61,841 nucleotides of DNA from an uncultured Ruminococcus sp. (GCA_937926145.1 CALANW010000012.1:1-61841), one strand, 5' to 3'; numbered from the stretch's first letter, positions 52,293 through 61,766 are shown. Notes: generated from the sequence alone by a model not told the origin. A program made the numbers and translations.

Positions 52293-53159
52293 ATGGAAAT
52301 GAACATACAAAAGTATCTTTCCTTTGTAAAAACGGTCGAGTACGGCAGCTTTACAAAGGCGGCGGAGATGCTCAACTACACCCAGTCGGGCATAAGCCGA
52401 ATGATAGCAGACCTTGAAAAAGAGTGGAACGTCACCCTGCTTGAACGCGGAAAATCGGGAGTGAAGCTTACCTCGGACGGAATGAAGCTCCTGCCGTATG
52501 TCAAGAGCGTGTGCGAGGAGTACGGGCGGCTTCAAGCCGAGGTCGGCGAGCTGAACGGTTTGCAGTCGGGACTTATCCGCATAGGCACATTTTCAAGCGC
52601 CGCAACGCACTGGCTGCCGAACATAATCAAAGCATTCCAGCGCGATTATCCGAATATCGACTATGAGCTTCTCCTCGGGGATTACACCGAAATAGAGGAT
52701 TGGATAGCGAGCGGCAGAGTTGACTGCGGATTTCTGCGCCTGCCGAGCCGTCCCGAGTTTGAAAGCATCTTCCTCGAAAGGGACAAGCTTCTCGCGGTCA
52801 TTCCCGAAAACCATAAGTATGCCGACCTTGAAAAATTCCCGATAGCCGCCCTCTGCGAAGAGCCTTTTATGCTGCTTGAAAAGGGCGCGAAAGCCGAGAT
52901 ATCCGCCGTCTTTGAGCGAAACGGACTTAAACCGAACGTGCGCTTCACAACATGGGACGATTACGCCGTGATGTCAATGGTCGAAAGCGGTTTGGGAAAT
53001 GCGATACTTCCGCAGCTTATACTCAAACGGGTGCCGTATCATATTCTCGCAAAGGAGCTTGATGTTCCCGCATACCGTGATATCGGATTGGTGCTGAAAA
53101 GCAGAAAAAACGCCTCGGCAGCGGTGAAAAAGTTTATTGAGTATCTGAGGTTCAGGTGA
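52293..53159 (+). CDS. LysR-family transcriptional regulator
   Basis: The 288-residue protein has the winged helix-turn-helix over residues 1-60 (SFTKAAEMLNYTQSGISRMIADLE) and the two-lobed substrate domain over about residues 90-285. The start lies 115 bp from the divergent YbaK gene, so the shared region probably holds its target promoter. The inducer is unknown. It lies 21 bp before the small gene at 53181-53540. Confidence 0.93.
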   Translation: MEMNIQKYLSFVKTVEYGSFTKAAEMLNYTQSGISRMIADLEKEWNVTLLERGKSGVKLTSDGMKLLPYVKSVCEEYGRLQAEVGELNGLQSGLIRIGTFSSAATHWLPNIIKAFQRDYPNIDYELLLGDYTEIEDWIASGRVDCGFLRLPSRPEFESIFLERDKLLAVIPENHKYADLEKFPIAALCEEPFMLLEKGAKAEISAVFERNGLKPNVRFTTWDDYAVMSMVESGLGNAILPQLILKRVPYHILAKELDVPAYRDIGLVLKSRKNASAAVKKFIEYLRFR

Positions 53160-53180
53160 TATTTTTATGGGGGTATTGAT

Positions 53181-53540
53181 ATGGATATTGAGTTGTCATT
53201 ATTAACTAAAGCGATGAAAAAGGTTACGGAATACCTTGAAGATATGGACATTGACAGGGTAGACGTCATTTCGGACTATTATCGGGAACTGCAAAGCGAT
53301 GAGATTTTTGATATTGAAAAAAAGCTTGAGTTCGATGAAAACGGTGCGGTGAAAATACCGCAGAACGGGCTTTGCATAGGCTCGGTATGCGATGATGTCA
53401 GGGAACTCACCAAAGATGTGAACGGGGAAAATGCGGTTTCGACTGTTACGATCGACAGGCTTGCGCACATATTGGAATATTTGGTGTATTACATTAATGT
53501 TAAGGTTTTCAAAGCTTATGATGATACAGATATGGATTGA
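53181..53540 (+). CDS. Hypothetical protein
   Basis: The 119-residue acidic, soluble protein is largely helical at both ends, with a central stretch of short strands (AVKIPQNGLCIGSVCDD). There are no recognised motifs. The ATG follows GGGGGTATTGAT. It may be co-transcribed with the LysR gene. No function can be proposed. Confidence 0.6.
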   Translation: MDIELSLLTKAMKKVTEYLEDMDIDRVDVISDYYRELQSDEIFDIEKKLEFDENGAVKIPQNGLCIGSVCDDVRELTKDVNGENAVSTVTIDRLAHILEYLVYYINVKVFKAYDDTDMD

Positions 53541-53902
53541 GGCTTTGTTGTTGGTCTTACTGACATATCTCATGTAATGCGTTGAAACTTCAGATCCACT
53601 CACTTCGTTCGTGGATCTTTGCTTCAAGGATGGTTCTTCGGGTAAAAGAAATGGCGCAATTCACATTTTGGGTTTGCCTTTTTTGATGTGAATTGCGCCA
53701 TTTTGGCTGTTAGTGATTTCGCTATTGCGGCAATGCCTTTAACTGTTAGTTTAGGGGAATTTCGCTCTCTGCGGAGAGCGACCAAGGGCTTCCGCCCTCT
53801 GGACACCTGACGAGCTGTGCTCAGCTCGACCAGCTATTTGGCTTCGCAACGTCGAAACAAAGTTGAGCAAAGCAAAAAATTACGCATTACGAATTCCGAA
53901 TT
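53541..53902. other. Intergenic region with hairpin and mosaic repeats
   Basis: Holds an 18-bp inverted repeat at 53649-53704 and a stretch at 53755-53870 of short palindromes (CGCTCTCTGCGGAGAGCG, GGGCTTCCGCCC and GAGCTGTGCTCAGCTC). It ends in ATTACGCATTACGAATTCC, repeated near 59580-59650. No gene is visible. Confidence 0.5.
53649..53704. terminator. Hairpin between the hypothetical gene and serS
   Basis: ATGGCGCAATTCACAT pairs exactly with ATGTGAATTGCGCCAT around a 22-base loop. The T tract on the plus side is TTTT. It may end both converging transcripts. Confidence 0.55.
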
Positions 53903-55201
53903 TTACTTAACGCAGGACTTCTTAGGAACAAGAACTTCCTTGCCGCCCATGTAAGGACGGAGAACTTCAGGGATAGTTACTGTGCCGTCAGCCTGAAGAT
54001 GATTTTCAAGGAATGCGATGAGCATTCTCGGAGGAGCAACAACTGTGTTGTTGAGTGTGTGTGCAAAGTACTTGCCGTCCTTGCCGTTTACACGGATCTT
54101 AAGACGTCTTGCCTGAGCGTCGCCGAGGTTGGAGCAGCTGCCGACTTCAAAATACTTCTTCTGACGCGGTGACCATGCCTCAACATCGTAGGACTTAACT
54201 TTGAGGTCTGCAAGGTCGCCCGAGCAGCACTCGATAGTTCTTACGGGGATATCCATTGAACGGAAGAGATCAACTGTGTTCTGCCAAAGCTTGTCGAACC
54301 ACATCGGGCTTTCTTCCGGCTTACATACAACGATCATTTCCTGCTTTTCAAACTGGTGGATTCTGTAAACGCCTCTCTCCTCGATGCCGTGAGCGCCCTT
54401 TTCCTTACGGAAGCAAGGCGAGTAGCTTGTGAGAGTGTGCGGAAGTGTGTCCTCCTGAACGATAGTGTCGATATACTTACCGATCATGGAGTGCTCGGAA
54501 GTACCGATGAGGTAGAGGTCTTCGCCCTCGATCTTGTACATCATAGCGTCCATCTCCGCAAAGCTCATAACGCCCGTAACAACGTTGCTGCGGATCATAT
54601 AAGGAGGAATACAGTATGTGAATCCTCTGTCGATCATAAAATCTCTTGCATAAGCGAGAACTGCGGAATGAAGTCTTGCGATATCGCCCATAAGATAGTA
54701 GAAGCCGTTGCCTGCAACACGACCTGCGGCGTCCTTGTCGATGCCGTCAAAGCTTTCCATAATTTCGGAGTGGTAAGGGATCTCAAAATCGGGAACAACG
54801 GGTTCACCGTATCTCTTGATCTCAACGTTTTCGCTGTCGTCCTTGCCGATAGGAACGGACGGGTCGATGATGTTAGGAATTCTCATCATTCTTGCGGTGA
54901 GTTCCTTTTCTGTTTCGCTCTCTTCCTTTTCAAGTGCGGAAAGCTCGTCACCGAAAGCGGTTACTTTCTTCTTTGCTTCTTCGGCTTCGTCCTTTTTGCC
55001 CTGAGCCATAAGTGCGCCGATCTCCTTGGAGGTCTTGTTTCTTATAGCACGAAGCTCGTCGGCTCTTGTCTTTGCGGCACGAAGCTTTGCATCGAGTTCA
55101 ATTACTTCATCAACGAGAGGAAGCTTGTCATCCTGAAATTTTTTCTTGATGTTTTCCTTTACAGCGTCCGGATTTTCACGGACAAATTTAATATCGAGCA
55201 T
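53903..55201 (-). CDS. serS: Seryl-tRNA synthetase
   Basis: Class II synthetase that charges tRNA-Ser (and tRNA-Sec where present). The 432-residue protein has the long antiparallel coiled-coil arm in residues 25-100, motif 2 with FRKEKGAHGIEERGVYRIHQF, and motif 3 with GVLRPYMGG-type closing VLRPYMGGKE; the serine site TSEHSMIG precedes them. Length is normal. It is transcribed alone with no T-box: only 127 bp separate it from the U32 gene. The stop is followed by repeats. Confidence 0.97.
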   Translation of the reverse strand: MLDIKFVRENPDAVKENIKKKFQDDKLPLVDEVIELDAKLRAAKTRADELRAIRNKTSKEIGALMAQGKKDEAEEAKKKVTAFGDELSALEKEESETEKELTARMMRIPNIIDPSVPIGKDDSENVEIKRYGEPVVPDFEIPYHSEIMESFDGIDKDAAGRVAGNGFYYLMGDIARLHSAVLAYARDFMIDRGFTYCIPPYMIRSNVVTGVMSFAEMDAMMYKIEGEDLYLIGTSEHSMIGKYIDTIVQEDTLPHTLTSYSPCFRKEKGAHGIEERGVYRIHQFEKQEMIVVCKPEESPMWFDKLWQNTVDLFRSMDIPVRTIECCSGDLADLKVKSYDVEAWSPRQKKYFEVGSCSNLGDAQARRLKIRVNGKDGKYFAHTLNNTVVAPPRMLIAFLENHLQADGTVTIPEVLRPYMGGKEVLVPKKSCVK

Positions 55202-55328
55202 AATAAACTCTCCTTAAAACATAAATATTACTTTAATTATACCATATTTGCGGCAAAAATCAACCGTATATTACAAATTTTCGGCTTAAAACCTGCTTTT
55301 CACGCAAATGAGCGCAAAATTTCCCCGC

Positions 55329-57359
55329 TTAAATAATTCCACGGTAGTAGAGTCCCCTTGTGATGCTGTCCGTGTCAAGCTTTCTGCGCTTTTCGTAACA
55401 ATCACAGACCTGCTTTACACGCTCGGGAGCTTCGTCCGTGAATATGAGCGTTGCAAAATCGCAGTCCGCCTCGTTCAGGCGGTCGGACATAACAAGAACA
55501 TCACTGTTCAGCACTTCACTTGTCGTTCCGTCGCATTTTACGGGAAAAAAGCGCCCCGTTCGGTCGGTAAGTCCTCCCGTGCAGTTTTTACAGCCGCCGA
55601 CAGCCTGCTTTATCGGGCAGTTTCTCGTCAGCATGAGCGGCAAACGCCCGTATGCAATGAAGCCGTATGGGAGCATATCACCAAGCCGGTTTATCTGCGA
55701 AAGCTTCATCTCGAACGAAGCCGTTGCATCGGCAAGTCCCATTTCGGCGTATTTTTTCAGCGTGAGCGAGTTCGTCACATTCAAGCCGAAGTCGCCATGC
55801 ATAACGAATTTACTGCGGCAAAGCTTTATATGCGCATAATTCGTGCAAAGCACATCGTCTATGCCGAGCAATTTAAGCTTTTCAAGCTTTTTTTCAAGCA
55901 GTTTTTCGTCCGTTACGAACCTCGGCAGAGCCGCACCAAGCCTGACCTTGCCCTTTACCGCACCCGAAAGAAGCGTATCTATCGGCAGAAATGCTATCTC
56001 AAAGCTCTCGGGAACACCCGAAAGCTGTTCGGCTCTGTAAAGCCTTGCACGGAACGACATCGGCTTTATATTCAAAAGCTTCGGGAAGTTCAGCTCAACG
56101 GGAACGAACCTCTGCGGCTTGCGCTTTGCCTTTATCCTCGCTTCGTCAAGCTTTTCAACAGCTTCGCGGCGGAGCGCATTGAGCGCCGATGCAGGAACGA
56201 TAAGTCCCTCGCCAATGTCGGTTTTAAGCTCGCCGAAGCTGTAAGGCGTGTCGCCAAGCTTTGAAAGCTGTTTTTCTATCATTTCGCGGTCGGTAGGACG
56301 GTTCTGCGCTATCTGCGGAATGTCGCCGTGAACGGTCACGGTTTCGCCGTCCGCACTCATTCTGAGCGTGACCTGCTCGTCCGATCTTATCGTACATTCA
56401 AAATCAGCAGTGCAGGCTTTCGTTTCTCTGTGGTAAAGCTCCGCAAGCTTCGGAAGAACGTCCTTTGCGGCAACAACGTCCTCCTTGCGGCGCGTTCCGA
56501 ACATCTCCGCACCAAGCTTTCCCGTGAGATAGCCGTCCGTGAATCCGCTTCGTGAGAACACCGCTTCGAGCGTATCGATGTCGGGTTCTTTTCCGTCAGC
56601 TTTCGCACGGCAGGCGGAAACCGCGGCGGCAACATACTCCGCGCGCTTCATTCTACCCTCTATTTTTATCGAGGTAACGCCTGCTTTTTCAAGCTCTGGG
56701 ATAAAGTCGATGCCCGAAAGGTCTTTGAGCGAAAGGTCGCTTCGTTCCTGCCCTTTTATCGCGGAGAAAGGCAGTCTGCAAGCCTGCGCGCAAAGTCCTC
56801 GGTCGGCGCTTCGCGAGCCTATCATCGCACTCATATAGCACTGACCCGAAACGGACATACAAAGTGCGCCGTGGATAAAGGTTTCGACCTCGATATCGGC
56901 AGAAGCAATGTCTTTTATCGTTTCAAAGGAAAGCTCCCTCGAAAGAACAACTCTCGAAAAACCAGATTCTTTTGCAAGCAGTGCGCCCTCTTTCGTGTGA
57001 ACAGACATCTGCGTTGAAGCGTTTAGCTTCATATCGGGCAAAGCCTGTTTGAGCATTTCAGCCGCACCAACGTCCTGAACGATGAAAGCGTCAATGCCCA
57101 GTTCGGCGGAAAGCTTCGCCGCTTTGAGAAAGTCGGAAAGCTCGTTGTCGAACACGAGCGTGTTTACCGCCTGATAAATTTTAACGTTGTGCAGGTGGCA
57201 GTAATCGACCGCTTTTTCCAGCTCCTCGGGAGTGAAGTTTGTAGCGTTCGCACGAGCGGAAAAACGGCTTCCGCCGACGTAAACAGCATTTGCTCCGCAT
57301 CGTACGGCGGCATAGATGCTGTCAAGACTTCCCGCAGGTGCAAGTATCTCGATGCTCAT
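55329..57359 (-). CDS. U32-family peptidase-like protein (23S rRNA hydroxylase type)
   Basis: The 676-residue protein has the U32 signature VETFIHGALCMSVSGQCYMS with the later CAQACR cluster that holds the iron-sulphur site. The N-terminal TIM-barrel part opens IEILAPAGSLDSIYAAVRCG. The added C-terminal domain, to residue 676, resembles the long form of RlhA/YrrO. E. coli RlhA hydroxylates C2501 of 23S rRNA; other long forms are uncharacterised, so the peptidase name is historic. Its ATG overlaps the zapA stop by one base, so both are in one operon. Confidence 0.87.
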   Translation of the reverse strand: MSIEILAPAGSLDSIYAAVRCGANAVYVGGSRFSARANATNFTPEELEKAVDYCHLHNVKIYQAVNTLVFDNELSDFLKAAKLSAELGIDAFIVQDVGAAEMLKQALPDMKLNASTQMSVHTKEGALLAKESGFSRVVLSRELSFETIKDIASADIEVETFIHGALCMSVSGQCYMSAMIGSRSADRGLCAQACRLPFSAIKGQERSDLSLKDLSGIDFIPELEKAGVTSIKIEGRMKRAEYVAAAVSACRAKADGKEPDIDTLEAVFSRSGFTDGYLTGKLGAEMFGTRRKEDVVAAKDVLPKLAELYHRETKACTADFECTIRSDEQVTLRMSADGETVTVHGDIPQIAQNRPTDREMIEKQLSKLGDTPYSFGELKTDIGEGLIVPASALNALRREAVEKLDEARIKAKRKPQRFVPVELNFPKLLNIKPMSFRARLYRAEQLSGVPESFEIAFLPIDTLLSGAVKGKVRLGAALPRFVTDEKLLEKKLEKLKLLGIDDVLCTNYAHIKLCRSKFVMHGDFGLNVTNSLTLKKYAEMGLADATASFEMKLSQINRLGDMLPYGFIAYGRLPLMLTRNCPIKQAVGGCKNCTGGLTDRTGRFFPVKCDGTTSEVLNSDVLVMSDRLNEADCDFATLIFTDEAPERVKQVCDCYEKRRKLDTDSITRGLYYRGII

Positions 57360-57742
57360 TACTTTTTATTCACCGATTTGTCGATAGTTTCTTTCATCTG
57401 GGAAATCTCGAGCTGACTTTCAAGATCTTTTATCTTGAGTTTAAGCTCCTCGACCTGCTTCAAAGCTTCTTCCTTTTCGGCTCTTGCCGCGCAGGCTTCG
57501 TCAACATATTCCTTTATCTGTGTGCGGATATTGTCGATGCTCTCGTTGGCTTTCTGTGCCTCGTCAAAAGCGGAAAGAGCCGCAAGAACAGCTGCAGACT
57601 GAACGCTGATGCTGTCCGACTGTGCGACCATTCCGTCAATTTCCTTTTCTACCTTTTTTGCAAGCGCATAGAAATAGCTTGCGCTCTCCTCTGTTTTGAG
57701 CGCATATTCCTTTCCGCAAATCGTAACTCTGACTTTATTCAT
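57359..57742 (-). CDS. zapA: Cell-division protein ZapA
   Basis: The 127-residue protein has the ZapA head domain at its N-terminus (NKVRVTICGKEYALKTEE), followed by a long coiled coil. ZapA cross-links FtsZ filaments. The ATG at 57742 follows AGGAACATCGCT; an in-frame start at 57790 would add 16 residues with no family match. It is the first gene of an operon with the U32 gene. Confidence 0.9.
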   Translation of the reverse strand: MNKVRVTICGKEYALKTEESASYFYALAKKVEKEIDGMVAQSDSISVQSAAVLAALSAFDEAQKANESIDNIRTQIKEYVDEACAARAEKEEALKQVEELKLKIKDLESQLEISQMKETIDKSVNKK

Positions 57743-57792
57743 AGCGATGTTCCTTTCTGTGGGGAACGCCCACAATGCCGCCCCGGACATTA

Positions 57793-57911
57793 ATACTAAT
57801 TTTTAATCAAAGTGTAGACAAAAAATCGGTGCAAAAGCCATATAAAGCTGTTTTCAACAGCTACGAGCTTTTGCTTGATTTTTTGTACACTTTCAGTTTA
57901 AAAATTAGTAT
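57793..57911. mobile_element. MITE-like element, family A copy 3
   Basis: It starts ATACTAATTTTTAATCAAAG and ends TTTAAAAATTAGTAT, with GTGTAGACAAAAAATC and GATTTTTTGTACAC next. A loop of AAGCTGTTTTCAACAGCTA forms a further stem. It is almost a copy of the element at 44990-45091. Confidence 0.65.
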
Positions 57912-58097
57912 AACAGCAGAAATAAATTTGTGTTCGGCAAAACGCCTGACAGTACTTTTGCCAATATAAATTTATTATACAACATTTTTCGGCTTTTTTC
58001 AATAGTATGTAATACTAAAAGCCGCAGAAATTAAAAAATCGGGATTTTTTATGCAATGCGCTTTTTTGCCGCATAAAAGATCCCGATCTATCTCGTA
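57912..58097. other. Intergenic AT-rich region before the GNAT gene end
   Basis: No gene. At 58036-58092 a long stem formed by AAAATCGGGAT and ATCCCGAT ends the minus-strand GNAT transcript. Confidence 0.5.
58036..58092 (-). terminator. Terminator after the GNAT gene
   Basis: On the minus strand ATCGGGATC pairs with AATCCCGAT across a loop containing a second small stem; then TTTTTTAATTT. Confidence 0.7.
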
Positions 58098-58856
58098 TTA
58101 ATCAATATTTTGCGCAAACATCTCCGTCCACGCAGGACGATAGGCGGTCGTGCGCGCTACATTCTGCGAAGCAATGTTGCCGCTCCAAGTTCCGTAGTAG
58201 GGGATAGCGCCGTGTGCCATTACCTCGTATGTAAGCGCTTTTACGCACTCCGAGCCGATGCCAAGCCCGCGGAACTCTTTCTTTACATCAATGCCTATCT
58301 GCCAGAATCGTTCGCTGTCGCTGCTCGCGCCTGCCATTGCGATTATATCGTTCCCGTTCAGCGCGCAAACTGCGACTTTGTCGGTTCTTTTGCCCTGATT
58401 TTTATATAAAAGTGCATTGGTGAACTCTTTGTGCGGATATAGCTGCGATTTTATCTCGTTTTCCTCGAAAACTTTGAGGTTCACGCCGCTTTTTCGGTGA
58501 TATTTATATGGTATATCGGGCAGATAATAGATGTTCGTGTCGCCGATCGACTTGTTGTACTCGGCAAGCTTGCAGTTCACAAGGTATTGAACTTTTCCGC
58601 TGAACATTTCCGCACCCGAATACTTTTCGCAGAGCTGCTCAAAAAACGGGATAAGCTGCTCATCTGCGGAGATGACCGCGTTCCTGCCCATTGTAGCCAT
58701 ACGGAAAAACGGCGTTTCGTCAAAGATAGTCCTGCTGCCAGATTTAGGCTTGTTCGGGACAACGATATTTTCTTCGGCAAAAAAATCCTGCTTATAACAG
58801 CCGTAATCGGCGGCAAGCTGCTCTGCCGCTGCGTCTGTGAACTCGCTGCGGTACAA
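58098..58856 (-). CDS. GNAT-family acetyltransferase
   Basis: The 252-residue protein has an unclear N-terminal domain of about 130 residues and a C-terminal GNAT fold with the acetyl-CoA loop VKKEFRGLGIGSECVKAL near 195-212. The start is TTG at 58856, a little after AAAGG, and overlaps nothing; the ATG at residue 53 is an alternative. The gene lies nine bases after the NUDIX gene. The substrate is unknown. Confidence 0.75.
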   Translation of the reverse strand: MYRSEFTDAAAEQLAADYGCYKQDFFAEENIVVPNKPKSGSRTIFDETPFFRMATMGRNAVISADEQLIPFFEQLCEKYSGAEMFSGKVQYLVNCKLAEYNKSIGDTNIYYLPDIPYKYHRKSGVNLKVFEENEIKSQLYPHKEFTNALLYKNQGKRTDKVAVCALNGNDIIAMAGASSDSERFWQIGIDVKKEFRGLGIGSECVKALTYEVMAHGAIPYYGTWSGNIASQNVARTTAYRPAWTEMFAQNID

Positions 58857-58865
58857 GGTCGGTCA

Positions 58866-59357
58866 CTACCTTTCGTTAATATATTCTTTGAGAAGAAGCT
58901 GCGCAATACTGCCGTCGCGAAGCTTGTTCACGGCGGTATGAAGCGGAAACCACTTGGCTGTTTCAACTTCGTCCGAGAGCGTGAAATCGGCTTTTTTCAC
59001 CTTGCAGGCAAAGCCGAGCATAAGGTTGTCTTTCTGCGGATAAGGAAAAGTCCTGACGAAGTGCACGGACGAAACTTCCAGCCCAATCTCCTCTTTTATC
59101 TCCCTTTTGGCAGCGTCCTCGGCGGATTCGCCGTGCTTGATATAGCCTGCAACATTTACGAAGTTATGCGAGCCGTAGCTTTGGCGTATAAGAGCTATCT
59201 CCGAGCCGTTTTCGGAAAGGCATAAGCATATAACGCACGGAAAGGAAAACGGAAAAAACGGACGGCTGCAGCTTTCGCAGAACGGCACTTCGCCCTCGTC
59301 ACCGCATACCTTTGCACCAAGCTTTTTTCCGCACAGCGGACAGTATTCAAACGTCAT
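58866..59357 (-). CDS. NUDIX hydrolase with zinc ribbon
   Basis: The 163-residue protein begins with a zinc ribbon (CPLCGKKL and CESCSRP) and continues with a NUDIX box near residues 72-94: GESAEDAAKREIKEEIGLE. This resembles the second half of NudC-type NADH pyrophosphatases but is shorter and lacks the SQPWPFPxS tail, so the substrate is open. It follows a terminator after typA and precedes the GNAT gene. Confidence 0.88.
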   Translation of the reverse strand: MTFEYCPLCGKKLGAKVCGDEGEVPFCESCSRPFFPFSFPCVICLCLSENGSEIALIRQSYGSHNFVNVAGYIKHGESAEDAAKREIKEEIGLEVSSVHFVRTFPYPQKDNLMLGFACKVKKADFTLSDEVETAKWFPLHTAVNKLRDGSIAQLLLKEYINER

Positions 59358-59375
59358 ATCCTATCCCTCCAACCG

Positions 59376-59405
59376 AAAAAAGGCGGACAAACTATCCGCC
59401 TTTTC
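59376..59405 (-). terminator. Terminator upstream of the NUDIX gene
   Basis: On the minus strand GGCGGATAG pairs with TGTCCGCC (AAACT loop on plus), followed by TTTTTTCGG. It ends a transcript coming from typA. Confidence 0.7.
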
Positions 59406-59653
59406 AATATTTTGTTACATTTGCGCAAATTTATTCAAGCGCCAAATCAAATGTGAAATTATGAATGGAATTAATAGAATTTTCCGAATTGCATATTCCA
59501 TATCTATAATATAATCGTGTAAAACGGGACGGGAAACCCGTCCCCTACGGTTTGTAAAACAAATTCACGGAACAAAAAACAATTACGCATTAAGCATTAC
59601 GAATTACGCATTAAAATTAATTCCGCATTCCGAATTCCTAATTCCGAATTAAA
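59406..59653. repeat. Intergenic repeats after typA
   Basis: Contains CGGGACGGGAAACCCGTCCC near 59525-59545 (a short palindromic unit) and, at 59580-59650, repeated ATTACGCATTA / GCATTACGAATTACG and ATTCCGAATTCC words. Such words recur at 53878-53905 and near 8780. No gene. Confidence 0.5.
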
Positions 59654-61477
59654 TCACTGTCCGAGCTTTGCTCTTGTCTTTGCACGGAGAGAGTTGTCGA
59701 GGATTCTCTTTCTGATACGAATGCTCTTAGGTGTTACCTCGAGAAGTTCGTCATCAGCGATGAATTCAAGGCTGTCTTCGAGGGAGAGTATCTTCGGCGG
59801 AATAAGACGGAGGGCATCGTCCGAGCCGCTTGCACGGGTGTTGGTGAGGTGCTTCTTCTTGCAGACATTGATAACGAGGTCTTCTGCCTTTGGCGACTGA
59901 CCTACGATCATACCCTCATAAACGGGAACACCTGCACCGATGAAGAGTGTACCTCTTTCCTGAGCATTGTAAAGACCGTAAGTGATAGATTCGCCTGTTT
60001 CAAAGCATACGAGCGAGCCTGTGTTTCTTCTCGGAATATCGCCCTTATATGGCTGATAGCTGTCGAAAACGCTGTTCATAACGCCTTCGCCCTTTGTATC
60101 GGTGAGGAACTCGGACTTGTAGCCGAAAAGTCCTCTTGCAGGGATAAGGAATTCAATTCTCATTCTGCTGCCCGATGGGTGCATTGTCTGGAGCTCTGCC
60201 TTTCTGCTGCCGAGCTTTTCCATAACTGTGCCTACGCCGTCCTCGGGAACGTCGATAACAAGGCGCTCGATAGGTTCGCACATAACGCCGTCGATCTCTT
60301 TCATAAGAACCTTAGGTGTGGAAACGGAAAGCTCGTAACCCTCACGGCGCATATTTTCGATAAGGATAGAAAGGTGCATTTCACCACGGCCTGCAACACG
60401 GAACGAGTCTGTGTTCTCGGTTTCGGTAACGCGGAGGGAAACATCGCGGAGAGTTTCCTTGAAAAGACGCTCACGGAGCTGTCTTGAAGTAACGAACTTG
60501 CCCTCACGGCCTGCGAACGGGCTATCGTTTACGGAGAATGTCATTTCAACGGTAGGTTCGGAAATTTTTACGAAAGGAAGCGGTTCAAACTTGGAGCTGT
60601 CGCAGAGAGTATCACCGATAGTGATGTCTTCGATACCCGATATCCAAACGATATCGCCGACTGTAGCTTCCTGAACGGGAACACGGTTAAGTCCCTGTAT
60701 CTGATATATAGTAACGATCTTGCTGTTGTAAGGCTTGCGGTTTTCGTGGTAGTCACCGACTGTAACGGTTTCGTTTACGCGGATAGTACCTCTTTCGATT
60801 CTGCCGATGCCTGTTCTGCCGACATAATCGTTGTAGTCGATAGAGGAAATGAGCATCTGCATCGGACCGTCGGGGTCGCCCTCGGGAGCAGGAATGTAAT
60901 TTACGATAGTTTCAAAGAGAGGAACAAGGTCTGTGCCTGTTTCATACTGGCTGAGTGAAGCTGTGCCTGCACGGCCCGAGCAGAAGAGTACAGGGCTTTC
61001 GAGCTGCTCTTCGCTTGCGTCAAGGTCAAGGAGAAGTTCGAGTATCTCGTCGCCGATCTCATCAAGACGGGCATCGGGACGGTCGATCTTATTAACGACA
61101 ACGATGATCTTGTGACCCATTTCAAGAGCTTTCTGGAGAACGAAACGAGTCTGCGGCATACAGCCTTCTGCTGCATCGACGAGGAGGACAACGCCGTCAA
61201 CCATTTTAAGAACACGCTCAACTTCGCCGCCGAAGTCAGCATGGCCAGGGGTGTCGATAATGTTGATCTTGATGCCGTTGTAATTTACTGCTGTGTTTTT
61301 TGCAAGGATAGTGATTCCGCGCTCACGCTCGATATCGTTCGAGTCCATTACACGGTCAGCGACTTCCTGATTTTCACGGAAAGCGCCGCCCTGCTTGAGC
61401 ATTTCGTCAACGAGGGTAGTTTTGCCGTGGTCAACGTGAGCAATGATAGCAACGTTTCTTAAATCTTCTCTTACCAT
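59654..61477 (-). CDS. typA: Ribosome-associated GTPase TypA/BipA
   Basis: Translational GTPase of the EF-G family needed for growth at low temperature and under stress. The 607-residue length is standard. G1 is AHVDHGKTT at about residues 13-21, G2 is RGITI, G3 is DTPGHADF and G4 is NKIDRP, all in the first 140 residues. The C-terminal domain specific to TypA is complete. The upstream in-frame GTG extension is unlikely; ATG at about 61477 follows AAGGAAGGAATTTTT. Confidence 0.96.
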   Translation of the reverse strand: MVREDLRNVAIIAHVDHGKTTLVDEMLKQGGAFRENQEVADRVMDSNDIERERGITILAKNTAVNYNGIKINIIDTPGHADFGGEVERVLKMVDGVVLLVDAAEGCMPQTRFVLQKALEMGHKIIVVVNKIDRPDARLDEIGDEILELLLDLDASEEQLESPVLFCSGRAGTASLSQYETGTDLVPLFETIVNYIPAPEGDPDGPMQMLISSIDYNDYVGRTGIGRIERGTIRVNETVTVGDYHENRKPYNSKIVTIYQIQGLNRVPVQEATVGDIVWISGIEDITIGDTLCDSSKFEPLPFVKISEPTVEMTFSVNDSPFAGREGKFVTSRQLRERLFKETLRDVSLRVTETENTDSFRVAGRGEMHLSILIENMRREGYELSVSTPKVLMKEIDGVMCEPIERLVIDVPEDGVGTVMEKLGSRKAELQTMHPSGSRMRIEFLIPARGLFGYKSEFLTDTKGEGVMNSVFDSYQPYKGDIPRRNTGSLVCFETGESITYGLYNAQERGTLFIGAGVPVYEGMIVGQSPKAEDLVINVCKKKHLTNTRASGSDDALRLIPPKILSLEDSLEFIADDELLEVTPKSIRIRKRILDNSLRAKTRAKLGQ

Positions 61478-61607
61478 AAAAATTCCTTCCTTGTTATGTC
61501 GGTCATTCACCCCGACAGAATTACTTCCTTAAAAAAGTTGTTATTGCCTATATATTTTCAACACTACTATATATAATATATTTATTATCCACAAATATAC
61601 TATAGCA

Positions 61608-61641
61608 TAAAAAAACCTTGCAGACTTATCTGCAAGGTTTA
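61608..61641 (-). terminator. Terminator after tRNA-Tyr
   Basis: AAACCTTGCAGA pairs with TCTGCAAGGTTT; on the minus strand it is followed by TTTTTTATGC. It separates the tRNA transcript from typA. Confidence 0.85.
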
Positions 61642-61644
61642 ACG

Positions 61645-61728
61645 TGGTGGAGGAGGGTGGATTCGAACCACCGAAGCCGAAGCAACAGATTTACAGTCTG
61701 CCCCCTTTGGCCACTCGGGAACTCCTCC
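61645..61728 (-). tRNA. tRNA-Tyr(GUA)
   Basis: Class II tRNA with acceptor GGAGGAG/CTCCTCC, anticodon stem loop CAGA CTGTAAA TCTG (anticodon GUA), a long variable arm (GCTTCGGC), T-arm GTGG/CCAC with TTCGAAT, and an encoded CCA end. It belongs to a minus-strand tRNA cluster. Confidence 0.94.
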
Positions 61729-61736
61729 AAAAAAAT

Positions 61737-61766
61737 TTCTAAACAGTTTTGAAGCTGTTTAGAAAA
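61737..61766. other. Hairpin between the two tRNA genes
   Basis: TTCTAAACAG pairs with CTGTTTAGAA. It may be a processing element of the tRNA precursor. Confidence 0.4.

Noticed and set aside
55202..55328. T-box leader before serS
   Set aside because: The gap is only 127 bp and no T-box sequence (such as TGGNACCGCG) is present.
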